Positions 1-7,610 of a stretch of 64,000 bases of DNA are shown here, piece by piece (the stretch's first letter is position 1; each line of letters begins with the position of its first letter). The notes below the pieces were generated by a model, which worked only from the letters and a program-made list of their open reading frames with translations, was not told the origin of the DNA and made no database searches. The DNA is taken from positions 124,001-188,000 of the forward strand of contig NZ_JAHZTC010000007.1 of NCBI RefSeq assembly GCF_019599265.1. The letters run 5' to 3'. The position numbers and the translations under genes are program-made. The DNA comes from Pontibacter sp. HSC-14F20 (GTDB lineage: Bacteria; Bacteroidota; Bacteroidia; Cytophagales; Hymenobacteraceae).

Positions 1-406
1 CGCCCGGTTCAAATACCACATCCTGCCGACGAGCAGCATCAAACGTGTCGTCTACCCAATACGTAATCTTATCCAAGTTCTGGGCCTCTGAGATGCGCCA
101 GCGGTTAGTGTCGATACGCTCTACGGGAAGTGGCTTGCCCTGCTTGTCCAGCGCCTGAAACTCTGAAACAAATTTGCCAAAATCAGACACGGAGTAAGTG
201 CCGGGCACGATTTTGGGCATGTTGTAAATGGCCTCTGCCTGCTTAATAGCCGGCGGGCGCAGGCTTACCGGCACCTTGTCGCCTTTCACTTGGGTAAGGT
301 CGATGGTAACGGCATAGCGGGGTTCTTGACTCGACTGCGTGGCAACAGAAGAACAGCTGAAATGCAGGCTGAGCAGCAGCAGCAGGATTGTTTTGGTTAA
401 TTTCAT
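1..406 (-). CDS. M61-family (glycyl aminopeptidase-like) metallopeptidase, N-terminal part only
   Basis: Reading from an ATG at 404-406, the frame stays open to the window edge, so about 135 N-terminal residues are present. They begin with a hydrophobic export signal ending at a Ser-Cys-Ser stretch, probably a lipoprotein signal, and continue with a beta-rich domain containing VPGTYSVSDFGKFV, which resembles the N-terminal domain of peptidase M61 proteins. The catalytic HExxH part would lie outside the window. The gene lies 22 bases after the reconstructed end of the DoxX-like gene, so the two were probably one operon before the IS element entered. The IS may now reduce its transcription. Family assignment rests on the N-terminal domain only and is moderately sure. 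Confidence 0.65.
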   Translation of the reverse strand, partial: MKLTKTILLLLLSLHFSCSSVATQSSQEPRYAVTIDLTQVKGDKVPVSLRPPAIKQAEAIYNMPKIVPGTYSVSDFGKFVSEFQALDKQGKPLPVERIDTNRWRISEAQNLDKITYWVDDTFDAARRQDVVFEPG

Positions 407-428
407 GTTTGCGGACGTGAGTTAACAA

Positions 429-476
429 CTAGTTAACGGGCACGGGCTGCTTTTGGGTTTGTACTTGCCTTTTCTC
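429..476 (-). pseudogene. Displaced 3' end of the DoxX-like gene, cut off by the IS element
   Basis: If the element 480-1353 and one copy of its TAA duplication are removed, the DoxX reading frame continues from ...DSFL into EKRQVQTQKQPVPVN and stops at TAG (429-431). This gives a natural C-terminus and a 22-base gap to the M61 gene. The stretch is therefore the original last 15 codons of the gene whose main body now ends at 1327. Confidence 0.8.
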
Positions 477-479
477 TAA

Positions 480-1353
480 GAGGCTGTTTTGATTTGAATG
501 AATAAAAAAGCAGGTGCCGGTTGTTTGAGTAAGAAAAGTTAGCAGACTTATGACTTACCCAAGTAGTTTAACCGACACCCAATGGCTTTTAATAGCGGAG
601 ATATTCGAGGAGCAGATGCTGCAGCGCAAGCGCCAGTGGCCGCTTCGCAGCATTCTGGACGCTATATTCTACGTGGTCAAGGGGGGCGTTCAGTGGCGCA
701 TGATGCCGCTAGACCTGCCCTGCTGGCAGACGGCCTACTACTATTACCGTAAATGGCGGCGGGATGGTTGCTGGGAAATGCTCCACGATTGTCTCTCAAA
801 GCAGGTCAGGGGCCGCCATGGCAAGGCGGCCTCCCCGAGCGTGGGCATCCTCGACTCGCAGAGCGTGAAGACCGTGCAGCAGGGCGGCGAGCGGGGCTAT
901 GACGCGGCCAAGCGGGTGAAGGGGCGCAAGCGGCATCTGATGGTTGACACGCTGGGCCTGTTGATCGTGCTCATCGTCCACCGGGCAGACGTTGCCGAGC
1001 GGCTGGGAGCCCAGTGGCTGCTGCGCAGGGCGGCAGCTAAGATGGCGGATTTCGGCCGTCTGAGGCTGTTCTTCGCTGACCAGGGCTACGGCGGGCTTGC
1101 CATGTGGGAGTGGGTGAAAAACACGTTCCGCCACCTGAACTGGAGGCTGGAGATTGTGAAGAAGATCCACAAGAAAGCCTTTGAAGCTTTACCGAAGCGA
1201 TGGATAGTGGAACGGACCTTCGGCTGGCTCAACCTTTACCGCAGGCTGTCCAAGGACTATGAGTACTCCACCAAATCGTCTGAGACGATGATAAAAGTGG
1301 CCATGATTCACATCATGCTTAACAAACTAAATAAAGGAAATTAAAACAGCCTC
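480..1353 (+). mobile_element. IS5-family insertion sequence, complete, 874 bp
   Basis: The terminal inverted repeats read GAGGCTGTTTTGATTT (480-495) and, on the other strand, GAGGCTGTTTTAATTT (1338-1353), with one mismatch. TAA flanks both sides (477-479 and 1354-1356) as a likely 3-base target duplication; the preceding C makes CTAA also possible on the left. One transposase gene fills the element. Length, ends and a short TA-rich target fit the IS5 family. The insertion lies in the last codons of a DoxX-like gene. The element contains no copy of the CTATACCTG word that is frequent elsewhere in the window. Confidence 0.9.
550..1344 (+). CDS. IS5-family DDE transposase
   Basis: The 264-residue protein has the N-terminal transposase helper domain (DUF4096-like, about residues 5-80) followed by an RNase-H-like DDE core. 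Candidate catalytic residues are Asp102 in LDSQSVK, Asp177 in FADQGY and Glu221 in WIVERTFGWL, all in family positions, so the enzyme looks intact. It cuts and pastes the surrounding 874-bp element. The stop codon lies just inside the right inverted repeat. The frame is uninterrupted, so no programmed frameshift is needed, unlike some IS5 subgroups. Confidence 0.92.
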   Translation: MTYPSSLTDTQWLLIAEIFEEQMLQRKRQWPLRSILDAIFYVVKGGVQWRMMPLDLPCWQTAYYYYRKWRRDGCWEMLHDCLSKQVRGRHGKAASPSVGILDSQSVKTVQQGGERGYDAAKRVKGRKRHLMVDTLGLLIVLIVHRADVAERLGAQWLLRRAAAKMADFGRLRLFFADQGYGGLAMWEWVKNTFRHLNWRLEIVKKIHKKAFEALPKRWIVERTFGWLNLYRRLSKDYEYSTKSSETMIKVAMIHIMLNKLNKGN

Positions 1354-1758
1354 TAAGAAAGAATCGACAGAAAGGGGACCAGCACCGTTGAACAGGTAAA
1401 AGAATCCTGCGAAAATAAGCTCGGCGGCCGGATAGTATTGCGGAAACGTCTGCCCGATGTGCACAATCCCCATAGCAGCGGTGAAGTTGATGATGAGCAG
1501 CAGACCGGCTATTCGTACGCCCCAACCCAGCAGGAGCATCAGTCCGATCAGAAACTGGGTATAGACGGAGAGATGGGCAGCCAACAGCGGGTAGGGAACT
1601 CCATGCGCCTGCAGAAAATCCCGGAACTCGAGCATTCGCTGCCAGCTAAACACATTATCCTGCACACCATAAATCAGGAAAATGCCCATGGCAAAACGCA
1701 GGAACACCACGCCATAGGCCTGGTGGCGCTTAAAGAACGTAAACGGGTTCCTCGTCAT
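1327..1758 (-). CDS. DoxX-family membrane protein, C-terminus replaced by IS sequence
   Basis: This 143-residue protein with four predicted membrane helices has the DoxX pattern: an N-terminal helix in LRFAMGIFLIYGV, a middle pair around YTQFLIGLMLLLGWGVRIAG and a last helix around AELIFAGFFYLFNG. DoxX-like proteins are small inner-membrane proteins linked to redox or quinone functions; the exact role here is unknown. The native reading frame ended 15 codons further on (429-476); the IS5 element now supplies EAVLISFI and a stop. All four helices are upstream of the insertion, so the protein may still work. The start overlaps the preceding small gene by 29 bases, suggesting coupled translation. 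Confidence 0.8.
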   Translation of the reverse strand: MTRNPFTFFKRHQAYGVVFLRFAMGIFLIYGVQDNVFSWQRMLEFRDFLQAHGVPYPLLAAHLSVYTQFLIGLMLLLGWGVRIAGLLLIINFTAAMGIVHIGQTFPQYYPAAELIFAGFFYLFNGAGPLSVDSFLEAVLISFI

Positions 1759-1990
1759 AGGATGTGCCGCTGCAGTGCAGGTCCTGCATTTTGCTCGTAT
1801 CTGTGATCAGGTATAAGCGCTCTTCTTCAGCTTTTCCGTCGGTGCTGCAGGCTTTTTCCTGGTCTGCTTCCTGACATATTTGTACGCCGGTCAGTATCTG
1901 CACCATATCGGAGAGGGCAGGGCGGAAGTCGGCGAAACTGAGGGCGCCGGATATAAGCGAAGCGAAGAAGGCGGCGATAGCACTTTTCAT
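1730..1990 (-). CDS. Small exported hypothetical protein (86 aa)
   Basis: The product begins with a hydrophobic N-terminus (MKSAIAAFFASLISGALSFA) that looks like a signal peptide. A short acidic region with three cysteines (in QICQEAD, KACSTD and LHCSG) follows. I do not recognise a family. It overlaps the DoxX-like start by 29 bases in another frame, which is typical of a coupled operon pair, and follows the thioredoxin gene on the same strand. The cysteines and the thioredoxin/DoxX neighbours would fit a redox role in the envelope, but that is inference only. Confidence 0.5.
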   Translation of the reverse strand: MKSAIAAFFASLISGALSFADFRPALSDMVQILTGVQICQEADQEKACSTDGKAEEERLYLITDTSKMQDLHCSGTSYDEEPVYVL

Positions 1991-2092
1991 TTTTCTCGTT
2001 CTGTGGGCTTGTCTATCCTATAGATGCAGGCCAGGTCCAAAAGGCTGCTTTGGTGCTCAAATTTTTTTTTGAATGTGCCGGAGCGGCCAGCG

Positions 2093-2109
2093 CTATCTCT
2101 TTGAGATAG
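2093..2109. promoter_or_regulatory. Perfect short palindrome between the thioredoxin and small exported genes
   Basis: CTATCTC and GAGATAG are separated by TTT, a 7-base perfect inverted repeat about 100 bases upstream of the small exported gene and 46 bases past the thioredoxin stop. It could be an operator for the downstream small gene/DoxX pair or a weak hairpin. There is no T-run on the minus strand just after it, so a terminator is less likely. Confidence 0.35.
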
Positions 2110-2155
2110 TAATATTTATCCATCGTGTTTACGGAAGACATGCTCCTATACCTGA

Positions 2156-2464
2156 TCAGCTCGTGTGTTGCTGTATGATCTGGTTGAGCTGATGACCCGG
2201 TACGGCACCCGCCTGTTTCCAGACCACCTGTCCGTTTTTGAAAAGCATGAAAGTAGGTACACCCTGCACACGATACTGTTGAGCGGCGGCCTGGTTCTTA
2301 TCTACGTTTATTTTGATGACTTTCAACTTTCCCGAAAAGTCTTTGGCCAGTTGTTCCACTACGGGGTTCATCGTTTTGCAAGGGCCGCACCAGTCGGCAT
2401 AAAAGTCCACAAGCACCGGCATGCCCGGGCTTTTTATCAGTTCAGCGAATGATTTTTTTGCCAT
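2156..2464 (-). CDS. trxA: Thioredoxin
   Basis: The 102-residue protein has the standard thioredoxin size and fold order. The redox site is Trp25-Cys26-Gly27-Pro28-Cys29, and the cis-proline loop is in VQGVPTFMLF. There is no signal peptide, so it should act in the cytoplasm as a general disulfide reductase. The start MAKKSFAEL is a little shorter than E. coli TrxA at the N-terminus but complete for the domain. It is the first gene of the minus-strand run that leads to the DoxX and M61 genes, although a 165-base gap with a palindrome suggests a separate promoter for those. Confidence 0.9.
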   Translation of the reverse strand: MAKKSFAELIKSPGMPVLVDFYADWCGPCKTMNPVVEQLAKDFSGKLKVIKINVDKNQAAAQQYRVQGVPTFMLFKNGQVVWKQAGAVPGHQLNQIIQQHTS

Positions 2465-2632
2465 AGCTCTATTGTTTAACCTGTTTTACGAAGTGCAAAG
2501 CTAAAAGATAAACTGCTTGTAATGAGTAGAACCACGCGTAAACTTCTCCTTGCTGCATACCTGATTGACCGGTGGTTCGGTCTGCCATGCACAAGTTAAC
2601 CCATCGCCGGGGTGCAGCTTGCAACGAGGCTA

Positions 2633-2640
2633 TACCTTTG
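2633..2640 (+). promoter_or_regulatory. Bacteroidota-type -7 box candidate (TACCTTTG)
   Basis: TACCTTTG matches the TAnnTTTG -7 consensus of Bacteroidota sigma-ABfr promoters, 66 bases before the hydrolase start. A TTG at 2619-2621 is too close to be the -33 box, so only half of the promoter is supported. The box is preceded by CTA, giving CTATACCTTTG, a relative of the abundant CTATACCTG word. Confidence 0.35.
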
Positions 2641-2706
2641 GCGGCCAAACGGGAACTATAGCAGGCGCGGGTTGATTATTGTACTGATAATATTCTCCCG
2701 AGAAAC

Positions 2707-3942
2707 ATGATGAAATCAACATATAAGCTGAAACACTGGATCAGCACCCTGGCAATTGCCGCCCTGTTTGTATCTGTCACACTACCACTCAGCTCCTGCA
2801 GCAAAAGCGATGCGGCTATACCTGAAAACGTAGCAGAGCGTGAACTGCTGGTGTCGGCCGAGAAGGTGGGTACTTTGCCTGCCGCTACGCTTAAGCAACT
2901 GGCCAGCGCCTATGCCGGTCGCTTTCAGAGCCAGATCAAGTATGATGTGGCGATCTACAAAGTGAGTTACCGCACCACCTTTCAGGGTCGTGAAACCGAA
3001 GCATCTGCTTTGGTAGCTTTGCCAATGAATCTGACTGGGCCGTCTCCAGTGCTGAGCGTGCAGCATGGTACGATTTTCAGGCACGAGGAAGCACCCTCTG
3101 CCATGAGCGGCGGCCTGACGGGGTTTGAGATTTTTGCATCCGGTGGCTATATCACGCTCATTCCTGATTACCTCGGTTTCGGGGCGTCCAAACAGCTTTT
3201 GCACCCTTACTATCACCAGCAGTCATCAGGTATAGCTGTGGTCGACTTGATCAAGGCGGCCAGGTCACTGTACGCCCGGGAAGGTATAGCCGACAACGGA
3301 CAGTTGTTTCTGGCCGGCTACTCCGAAGGTGGTTACGTAACACTGGCTGCACAAAAAGAGATCGAAACCAATCCGCAGCATGGCCTCTATATCACCGCCG
3401 TCGGTGCAGGAGCCGGTGGCTATGACCTGACTAAAATGCTGGCCGATGTGGTGGCAGAAAGGCCCTATACCTATCCGGCCTACCTGGCTTATGTGCTGAT
3501 GAGTTACAACAAAACCTACGAGTGGAACCGTCCGCTCACCGATTTTTTCCAGGAGCCTTATGCTACCCGGCTGGCAACGCTCTTTAACGGGCAGCACAAC
3601 GGCAGCGCCATCAACCAGCAGCTTACTACCCAGCCAAAGCAGTTGTTTTCTCCCGCTTTCCTGGAAGGGCTCCGTGGCAATGGCGAACAGGCACTCAAAA
3701 AAGCCCTGCAGGACAATAGTTTCAACAACTGGGTACCGCAAAGCCCGACGCGCCTCTACCACGGCACCGCCGACGTGATTGTGCCGTATGCCAACTCAGA
3801 GCAGACGTACGAGCGCATGAAAGCAGCCGGTGCTCCGAATCTGGAGCTTATACCTGTAAAAAACGGTCACCACGGCAGTAGCCTGATTCCGATGCTCACA
3901 GACCTGATTCCCTGGATGCAGTCGTTTGAAACGAATCCGTAA
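2707..3942 (+). CDS. Secreted alpha/beta hydrolase lipoprotein, secretory-lipase-like
   Basis: The 411-residue protein starts with a lipoprotein signal whose lipobox is L28-S-S-C31, so it is probably anchored to the outer membrane. The catalytic Ser206 lies in GYSEGG, the nucleophile elbow of the secretory lipase type; the acid is probably the Asp in HGTADVIVPY and the base the His in NGHHGSS near the C-terminus. HGT near residue 120 may form the oxyanion hole. These proteins hydrolyse esters or lipids outside the cytoplasm; the substrate here is unknown. The gene stands alone and converges on a methyltransferase gene, with a long repeat between them. Confidence 0.8.
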   Translation: MMKSTYKLKHWISTLAIAALFVSVTLPLSSCSKSDAAIPENVAERELLVSAEKVGTLPAATLKQLASAYAGRFQSQIKYDVAIYKVSYRTTFQGRETEASALVALPMNLTGPSPVLSVQHGTIFRHEEAPSAMSGGLTGFEIFASGGYITLIPDYLGFGASKQLLHPYYHQQSSGIAVVDLIKAARSLYAREGIADNGQLFLAGYSEGGYVTLAAQKEIETNPQHGLYITAVGAGAGGYDLTKMLADVVAERPYTYPAYLAYVLMSYNKTYEWNRPLTDFFQEPYATRLATLFNGQHNGSAINQQLTTQPKQLFSPAFLEGLRGNGEQALKKALQDNSFNNWVPQSPTRLYHGTADVIVPYANSEQTYERMKAAGAPNLELIPVKNGHHGSSLIPMLTDLIPWMQSFETNP

Positions 3943-3975
3943 AGGTGGATTCAGTGACATTGAGATCGCTGCTGT

Positions 3976-4431
3976 TGCAGGTATAGCGGGTTTTGTTGTT
4001 TTATAGCTTGCCCTGGCCGGGCGGGCCTCACTTTTTTTATTGAGAAAAAAATAGAGGGCCCCTACCCCCAGTAAGCAAAAAAGTCAAGACCCTCCAAATC
4101 GAGGGCCCCCTACCCCCACTCGCTGAACGCTCTTGTCAGGGGGACCCTTCACCCCAACAGTGGAGAGTCGTAAAGTGCACCTGGCAAAGCGATCTGTTTC
4201 ATTGCTGAAGTGCAAGTTAGTCTTGCTATACCTGCCAGTGATATGTGTTACGAAGGTATTCCTAACAACTGGCAGTTATAGAGATTCCTTCTTGGGAGGG
4301 GCAGGTGATATCGAAACACCTAAAAATTGCAATGAAGTCTATACCTGTCAAAAGGCAAGGGCAAGAAAGTCCCCCTTTGACGAAGGGTTCCTCAACAAAG
4401 AAGGGGGTAGGGAATCTAATCATTCAAGTCG
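3976..4431. repeat. Long intergenic repeat, copy A
   Basis: This stretch shares long blocks with 28390-28760 and with the region split at 34812-34925/36157-36370. Landmarks are GCTTGCCCTGGCCGGGCGGG, GGGCCCCTACCCCCAGTAAG, CCCTCCAAATCGAGG, ACTCGCTGAACGCTCTTG, CAGTGGAG and CAAGTTAGTCTTGCTATACC. It is rich in G/C runs and lies between converging genes. It contains CAGGTATAG and CTATACCTG words. Apparent reading frames through it share no protein features and are not credible genes. Confidence 0.8.
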
Positions 4432-5229
4432 CTATACCTTCGTGCATTTCAAGGTATACATCATCGGGATCAGGTTTTGCAGGTGCTTGATGCGCCAGTA
4501 GCCGTCGGGACCCTGCACGGTGTGGCTGAAGCAGTTGTAGGGGGAGTAGGGGAATTCATGGAAGAGCTCCAGTTTCAGTCCCTGGTTTAGCAGTGCCGTG
4601 ATCACTTCGCTCAGGCTGTGATTCCAGGAATACTCCGTATACCTGATCGGAGAATCCGGGTCGGCGTAAGTGCCGGTCTGCTCTTCAGTAATCGGCTCGG
4701 GAGTTTTGTGGTAGGGGTACTGCACTTGCGTGAAGTCATTGTCAAACATCCATACCACCGGGTGGAACTCGGCCAAATAAAAAGTGCCGCCCGGCTTCAG
4801 GAAATGCGCGATCACCTCAGCCCAGCGGCTCAGGTCGGGTAGCCAGCCTATAACACCATAGGATGTGAACACAATATCGAATTGCCCCTGCAGGTTTTCT
4901 TTCAGATCATACACATTAGAACACACGAAGCGGGCATTCAGTCCGAGCTCCCGGTTCAGTTTCTCTGCTTCTTTAATCGCCTCATCCGACAGGTCTATAC
5001 CTGTAACTTCGGCGCCCAGTCGTGCCCAAGAGAGCGTGTCTTGCCCGAAGTGGCACTGCAGATGCAGCAGACTCTTGCCGTCGACTGGTCCCATTTCTTC
5101 CAGTTCTATGGCATTGAGACTGGACTTTCCCGCCTTGAAACCTGCTACATCATAAAAAGCCGAATCCTTGTGCACCGCTGTGCGCAGATTCCAGGCTTTT
5201 CTGTTCGCTTCGAAAAATTCCTTTTCCAT
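4432..5229 (-). CDS. Class I SAM-dependent methyltransferase
   Basis: The 265-residue protein has a Rossmann-like methyltransferase domain: motif I around LLHLQCHFGQDTLSWARLG, the acidic ribose-binding residue in VTGIDLSDEAI, a motif II region ending in FDIVFTSYGVIGW, and LKPGGTFYLAEFHPV after it. Glycines of the usual GxGxG are replaced by CHFGQ, as in many small-molecule methyltransferases of this type. The C-terminal part has aromatic residues that may shape the substrate pocket. The substrate cannot be named. It is transcribed away from the sensor operon at 5342, with a 112-base AT-rich divergent promoter region. Confidence 0.85.
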   Translation of the reverse strand: MEKEFFEANRKAWNLRTAVHKDSAFYDVAGFKAGKSSLNAIELEEMGPVDGKSLLHLQCHFGQDTLSWARLGAEVTGIDLSDEAIKEAEKLNRELGLNARFVCSNVYDLKENLQGQFDIVFTSYGVIGWLPDLSRWAEVIAHFLKPGGTFYLAEFHPVVWMFDNDFTQVQYPYHKTPEPITEEQTGTYADPDSPIRYTEYSWNHSLSEVITALLNQGLKLELFHEFPYSPYNCFSHTVQGPDGYWRIKHLQNLIPMMYTLKCTKV

Positions 5230-5341
5230 GCCCTGTTTTTGAGAAGTATAAGATTATTAAAAGATAAAAATACTATAAAACGATTAATCTAAAATTTTAT
5301 ATATTTACATTTAATCTTACCTACGAACAAATTAAAATAAC

Positions 5342-5653
5342 ATGAAAATCACAGGAAAAGAAGGTGGACCAATCGACCTTGATCAGGCAAAAAAATGGAC
5401 AGCCAATTACAGAGCAAGCGGCACAGGAAAAACCTATGCCCATCTGTTTGGAGCGGAAACTGTAAAGTCACTACTCGAACAGGAAGGCTGTGCGGCAATG
5501 CGAATCTATTACGCCCTGGACGATAACGGAACACAGCAGTTGCTGTTAGTGGGTACAGATGCCGAAGGAAATGACATGACCAAAGGCCTTATTTTGGACT
5601 TTGCCAGTGCATGTCCACCGGACTGCTCAGTTAATAGCGAATTAATTGGCTAA
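5342..5653 (+). CDS. Conserved-looking hypothetical protein, first gene of the sensor operon
   Basis: The 103-residue soluble protein has no signal peptide or membrane segment. It has a helix-rich start (DLDQAKKWTANYRA), a mixed middle with Cys in EQEGCAAMRIYYALDD, a beta-hairpin-like QLLLVGTDAEGNDM and a final CPPDC motif that could bind metal or form a disulfide. I do not recognise a characterised family. Its stop overlaps the start of the membrane protein at 5653, so it is translationally coupled with the sensor kinase operon and may be its partner. Confidence 0.7.
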   Translation: MKITGKEGGPIDLDQAKKWTANYRASGTGKTYAHLFGAETVKSLLEQEGCAAMRIYYALDDNGTQQLLLVGTDAEGNDMTKGLILDFASACPPDCSVNSELIG

Positions 5654-6312
5654 TGGAGTACTTCATAGGACATATTTATCCTTGGTTGAAATGGGTCGCT
5701 GTATTGAGCCCTCTGCTGCCTTTTGGAATAGGTCTATGGTTAATCCGAAAACAGAAGAGCCCAAAATTCATGCTGCTGTTTCTGTTCATAATCTTAGGGG
5801 TTTTGACAGAAGCAGTATCCATGATCACAATTATATCTGGCACCAGAAATAATCTTTGGCTGGCTCATCTGTATACCTTGTTCGGGTTCAGTGTATTGGC
5901 AGGTATATTTTATTACAGCTTTGACAAACTCCTGCTCAAAAGGGCCATTATTGTCGGGATGGTAGGGCTTTGTGTCTTGATTTATTACGATGCCTTTCTC
6001 ACGGACGGGTTCACGAAAATGAACTCAGTGTCAAGGATAGCGGCGAATGCAATGCTGATATTAATGGCTATTGCTTACTTTTATAAGGTTGCAAACAACG
6101 CTAAAATCATTTACCTGGACCGTGATCCCATGTTTTTGCTGAGTTGTGCGATCCTGATCTATTATGCCGGAACAAGTATGTCCTATGCAATTTTTAACGA
6201 GGCGCTGGCTATTTCATATGATGCAGCGCGCATCTGTTTAGCTATCATCATGGTACTGAATGTACTATTTTACATAAGCCATGCATTCATCTTAAAAAGA
6301 ATGGCCACATGA
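5653..6312 (+). CDS. Integral membrane protein with about seven helices, possible sensor subunit
   Basis: The 219-residue protein is almost wholly hydrophobic, with about seven predicted membrane helices and short loops. A polar stretch (YYDAFLTDGFTKMNSVSR) sits between helices 4 and 5. It has no catalytic motif that I can see. The gene overlaps its neighbours at both ends, with ATGA at 6309-6312 joining it to the histidine kinase. Because that kinase has only one short membrane segment and no sensor domain, this protein could be the membrane sensor; this is inference from gene order. Confidence 0.75.
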   Translation: MEYFIGHIYPWLKWVAVLSPLLPFGIGLWLIRKQKSPKFMLLFLFIILGVLTEAVSMITIISGTRNNLWLAHLYTLFGFSVLAGIFYYSFDKLLLKRAIIVGMVGLCVLIYYDAFLTDGFTKMNSVSRIAANAMLILMAIAYFYKVANNAKIIYLDRDPMFLLSCAILIYYAGTSMSYAIFNEALAISYDAARICLAIIMVLNVLFYISHAFILKRMAT

Positions 6313-7133
6313 TGGAAACATTGACTCCGCTGCTGATTATTACACCAATACTGCTGGTACTGGCAATTGGCCTTATCCTGTTCGTGTTTGCTTACCAGCG
6401 GCGCATGCTGCAGCACCAGGAACACCTGCGAGAGCTGCAGGAGTTGCGCCAGCGGCAGATGCTGGAGGCTGCCCTGAACGCGCAGGAAGAAGAGCGCCGG
6501 CGCGTGGCCCGCGACCTGCACGACGAAGTGGGCGGCATGCTGGCCCTGATCCGGCTCAATATCGGCCAGGTAGAGCGCAAGTGCGCTGAAAACGAAGGTG
6601 CGGCCGAAACAGCCCATCGCTCCAAAGAACTACTCGACGAGGCCATACAGAGCGTGCGTCGCATCTCTCACGACCTGCTGCCCGTGGTGCTCGACAAAAT
6701 GGGACTCGTGCAGGCGATCAACAGTCTGGCCCATTCTGTTCCGGCCGATAGTGGGCTGGAAGTGAATTTTACCCACAACCTCGAAAAATTCCGGCTCGAA
6801 GCACGGCAGGAATTACTGTTATTTCGCATATTGCAGGAGCTTGTGAACAACACACTAAAGTATGCCGAGGCTAGTCTGATTACAATTAATCTGCACCTGG
6901 AAGATGACAAGCTGACCCTGCGCTATACCGACAATGGCAAGGGATTTAATTACGACGCCACACTGGATGCGGGAAGCAGCGGACTGGGTCTGAAAAATAT
7001 GCAAAGCCGTGTAGACCTGCTAAACGGAGCTATTAACTTCTTTTCAAAACTTGGTGTGGGCATCAAAGCTGAAATAGTTGTCCCTGTTGCGTTTTTTCTC
7101 GTTATTATTTATAACTTTGGTTTGATTAACTAG
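6309..7133 (+). CDS. NarX/LiaS-type sensor histidine kinase
   Basis: The 274-residue protein has one N-terminal membrane helix (residues about 7-28), a coiled-coil linker and a HisKA_3 dimerisation domain with the phospho-acceptor His in VARDLHDEVGG. A GHKL ATPase domain follows, with the N-box in ILQELVNNTLKYA, a G1 box in YTDNGKGF and the G2 region in SSGLGLKNM. There is no periplasmic sensor domain. It overlaps the membrane protein upstream by four bases and precedes the response regulator by 10 bases, so the four genes 5342-7566 form one operon. Its cognate receiver is most likely the next gene. Confidence 0.9.
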   Translation: MMETLTPLLIITPILLVLAIGLILFVFAYQRRMLQHQEHLRELQELRQRQMLEAALNAQEEERRRVARDLHDEVGGMLALIRLNIGQVERKCAENEGAAETAHRSKELLDEAIQSVRRISHDLLPVVLDKMGLVQAINSLAHSVPADSGLEVNFTHNLEKFRLEARQELLLFRILQELVNNTLKYAEASLITINLHLEDDKLTLRYTDNGKGFNYDATLDAGSSGLGLKNMQSRVDLLNGAINFFSKLGVGIKAEIVVPVAFFLVIIYNFGLIN

Positions 7134-7143
7134 GGTTTGCTAT

Positions 7144-7566
7144 ATGGAGCTGCAGCCACTTACACTTGCCATCGCTGATGATCATACCCTTTTCAGGAAG
7201 GGAGTAATCGAGATTCTGAAAAATTTCGATGAAATTACTGTGTTAAGTGATGCGGCGAATGGTGCTGAACTGCTTGAAAAAATTGAGGGCAACCTGCCTG
7301 ATATCATCATGCTGGACCTCGAAATGCCTGATATGGACGGCATTGCCGTGGCCCGTTACGTGCTCAGCAAGTACTCCAAAGTGAAAATACTGGTGGTGTC
7401 TATGTACGGAGAAGAAGAGCTGGTGAGGAAGCTACTTGAAGAAGGCGTGCACGGTTATCTGCTCAAGAGTGCCGACCCTGAAGAGCTGCGTGAAGTCCTG
7501 CAGTTGCTCCGGAACGGCAAAACCCATTACCCGGTTTTCTCCCAGAACTATTTCACAATGCGATAA
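7144..7566 (+). CDS. Response regulator of NarL type reduced to the receiver domain
   Basis: The 140-residue protein is a full receiver domain. It has the acidic pair in IADDHTLF, the phospho-acceptor Asp in IIMLDLEMPDMDG, the conserved Ser in VVSMYGEEE and the Lys in LLKSADPEE. NarL-family regulators normally continue with a LuxR-type DNA-binding domain of about 60 residues; here the protein ends at QNYFTMR, followed by TAA and a strong terminator. No HTH remnant is seen in the remaining 40 bases. It may work as a phosphate sink, by protein contact, or be a truncated regulator. Confidence 0.88.
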   Translation: MELQPLTLAIADDHTLFRKGVIEILKNFDEITVLSDAANGAELLEKIEGNLPDIIMLDLEMPDMDGIAVARYVLSKYSKVKILVVSMYGEEELVRKLLEEGVHGYLLKSADPEELREVLQLLRNGKTHYPVFSQNYFTMR

Positions 7567-7576
7567 AAAATAAAAA

Positions 7577-7603
7577 AGGCTGCTCTCAGGAGCGGCCTTT
7601 TTT
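7577..7603 (+). terminator. Intrinsic terminator, probably bidirectional
   Basis: AGGCTGCTC and GAGCGGCCT form a 9-base stem (one G-U pair) around TCAG, followed by TTTTTT and preceded by an A-run. It sits between the converging response regulator and MFS genes and could serve both. Confidence 0.85.
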
Positions 7604-7610
7604 ATACCTG

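Noticed and set aside
243..428. Open frame of 61 codons on the minus strand
   Set aside because: It overlaps the M61 gene in another frame; the ATG at 404-406 and the exported N-terminus support the M61 frame instead.
4133..4501. Open frame of 122 codons on the plus strand inside repeat copy A
   Set aside because: It lies in the repeat, has no family features and overlaps the 3' end of the methyltransferase gene; the other copies do not keep the frame.
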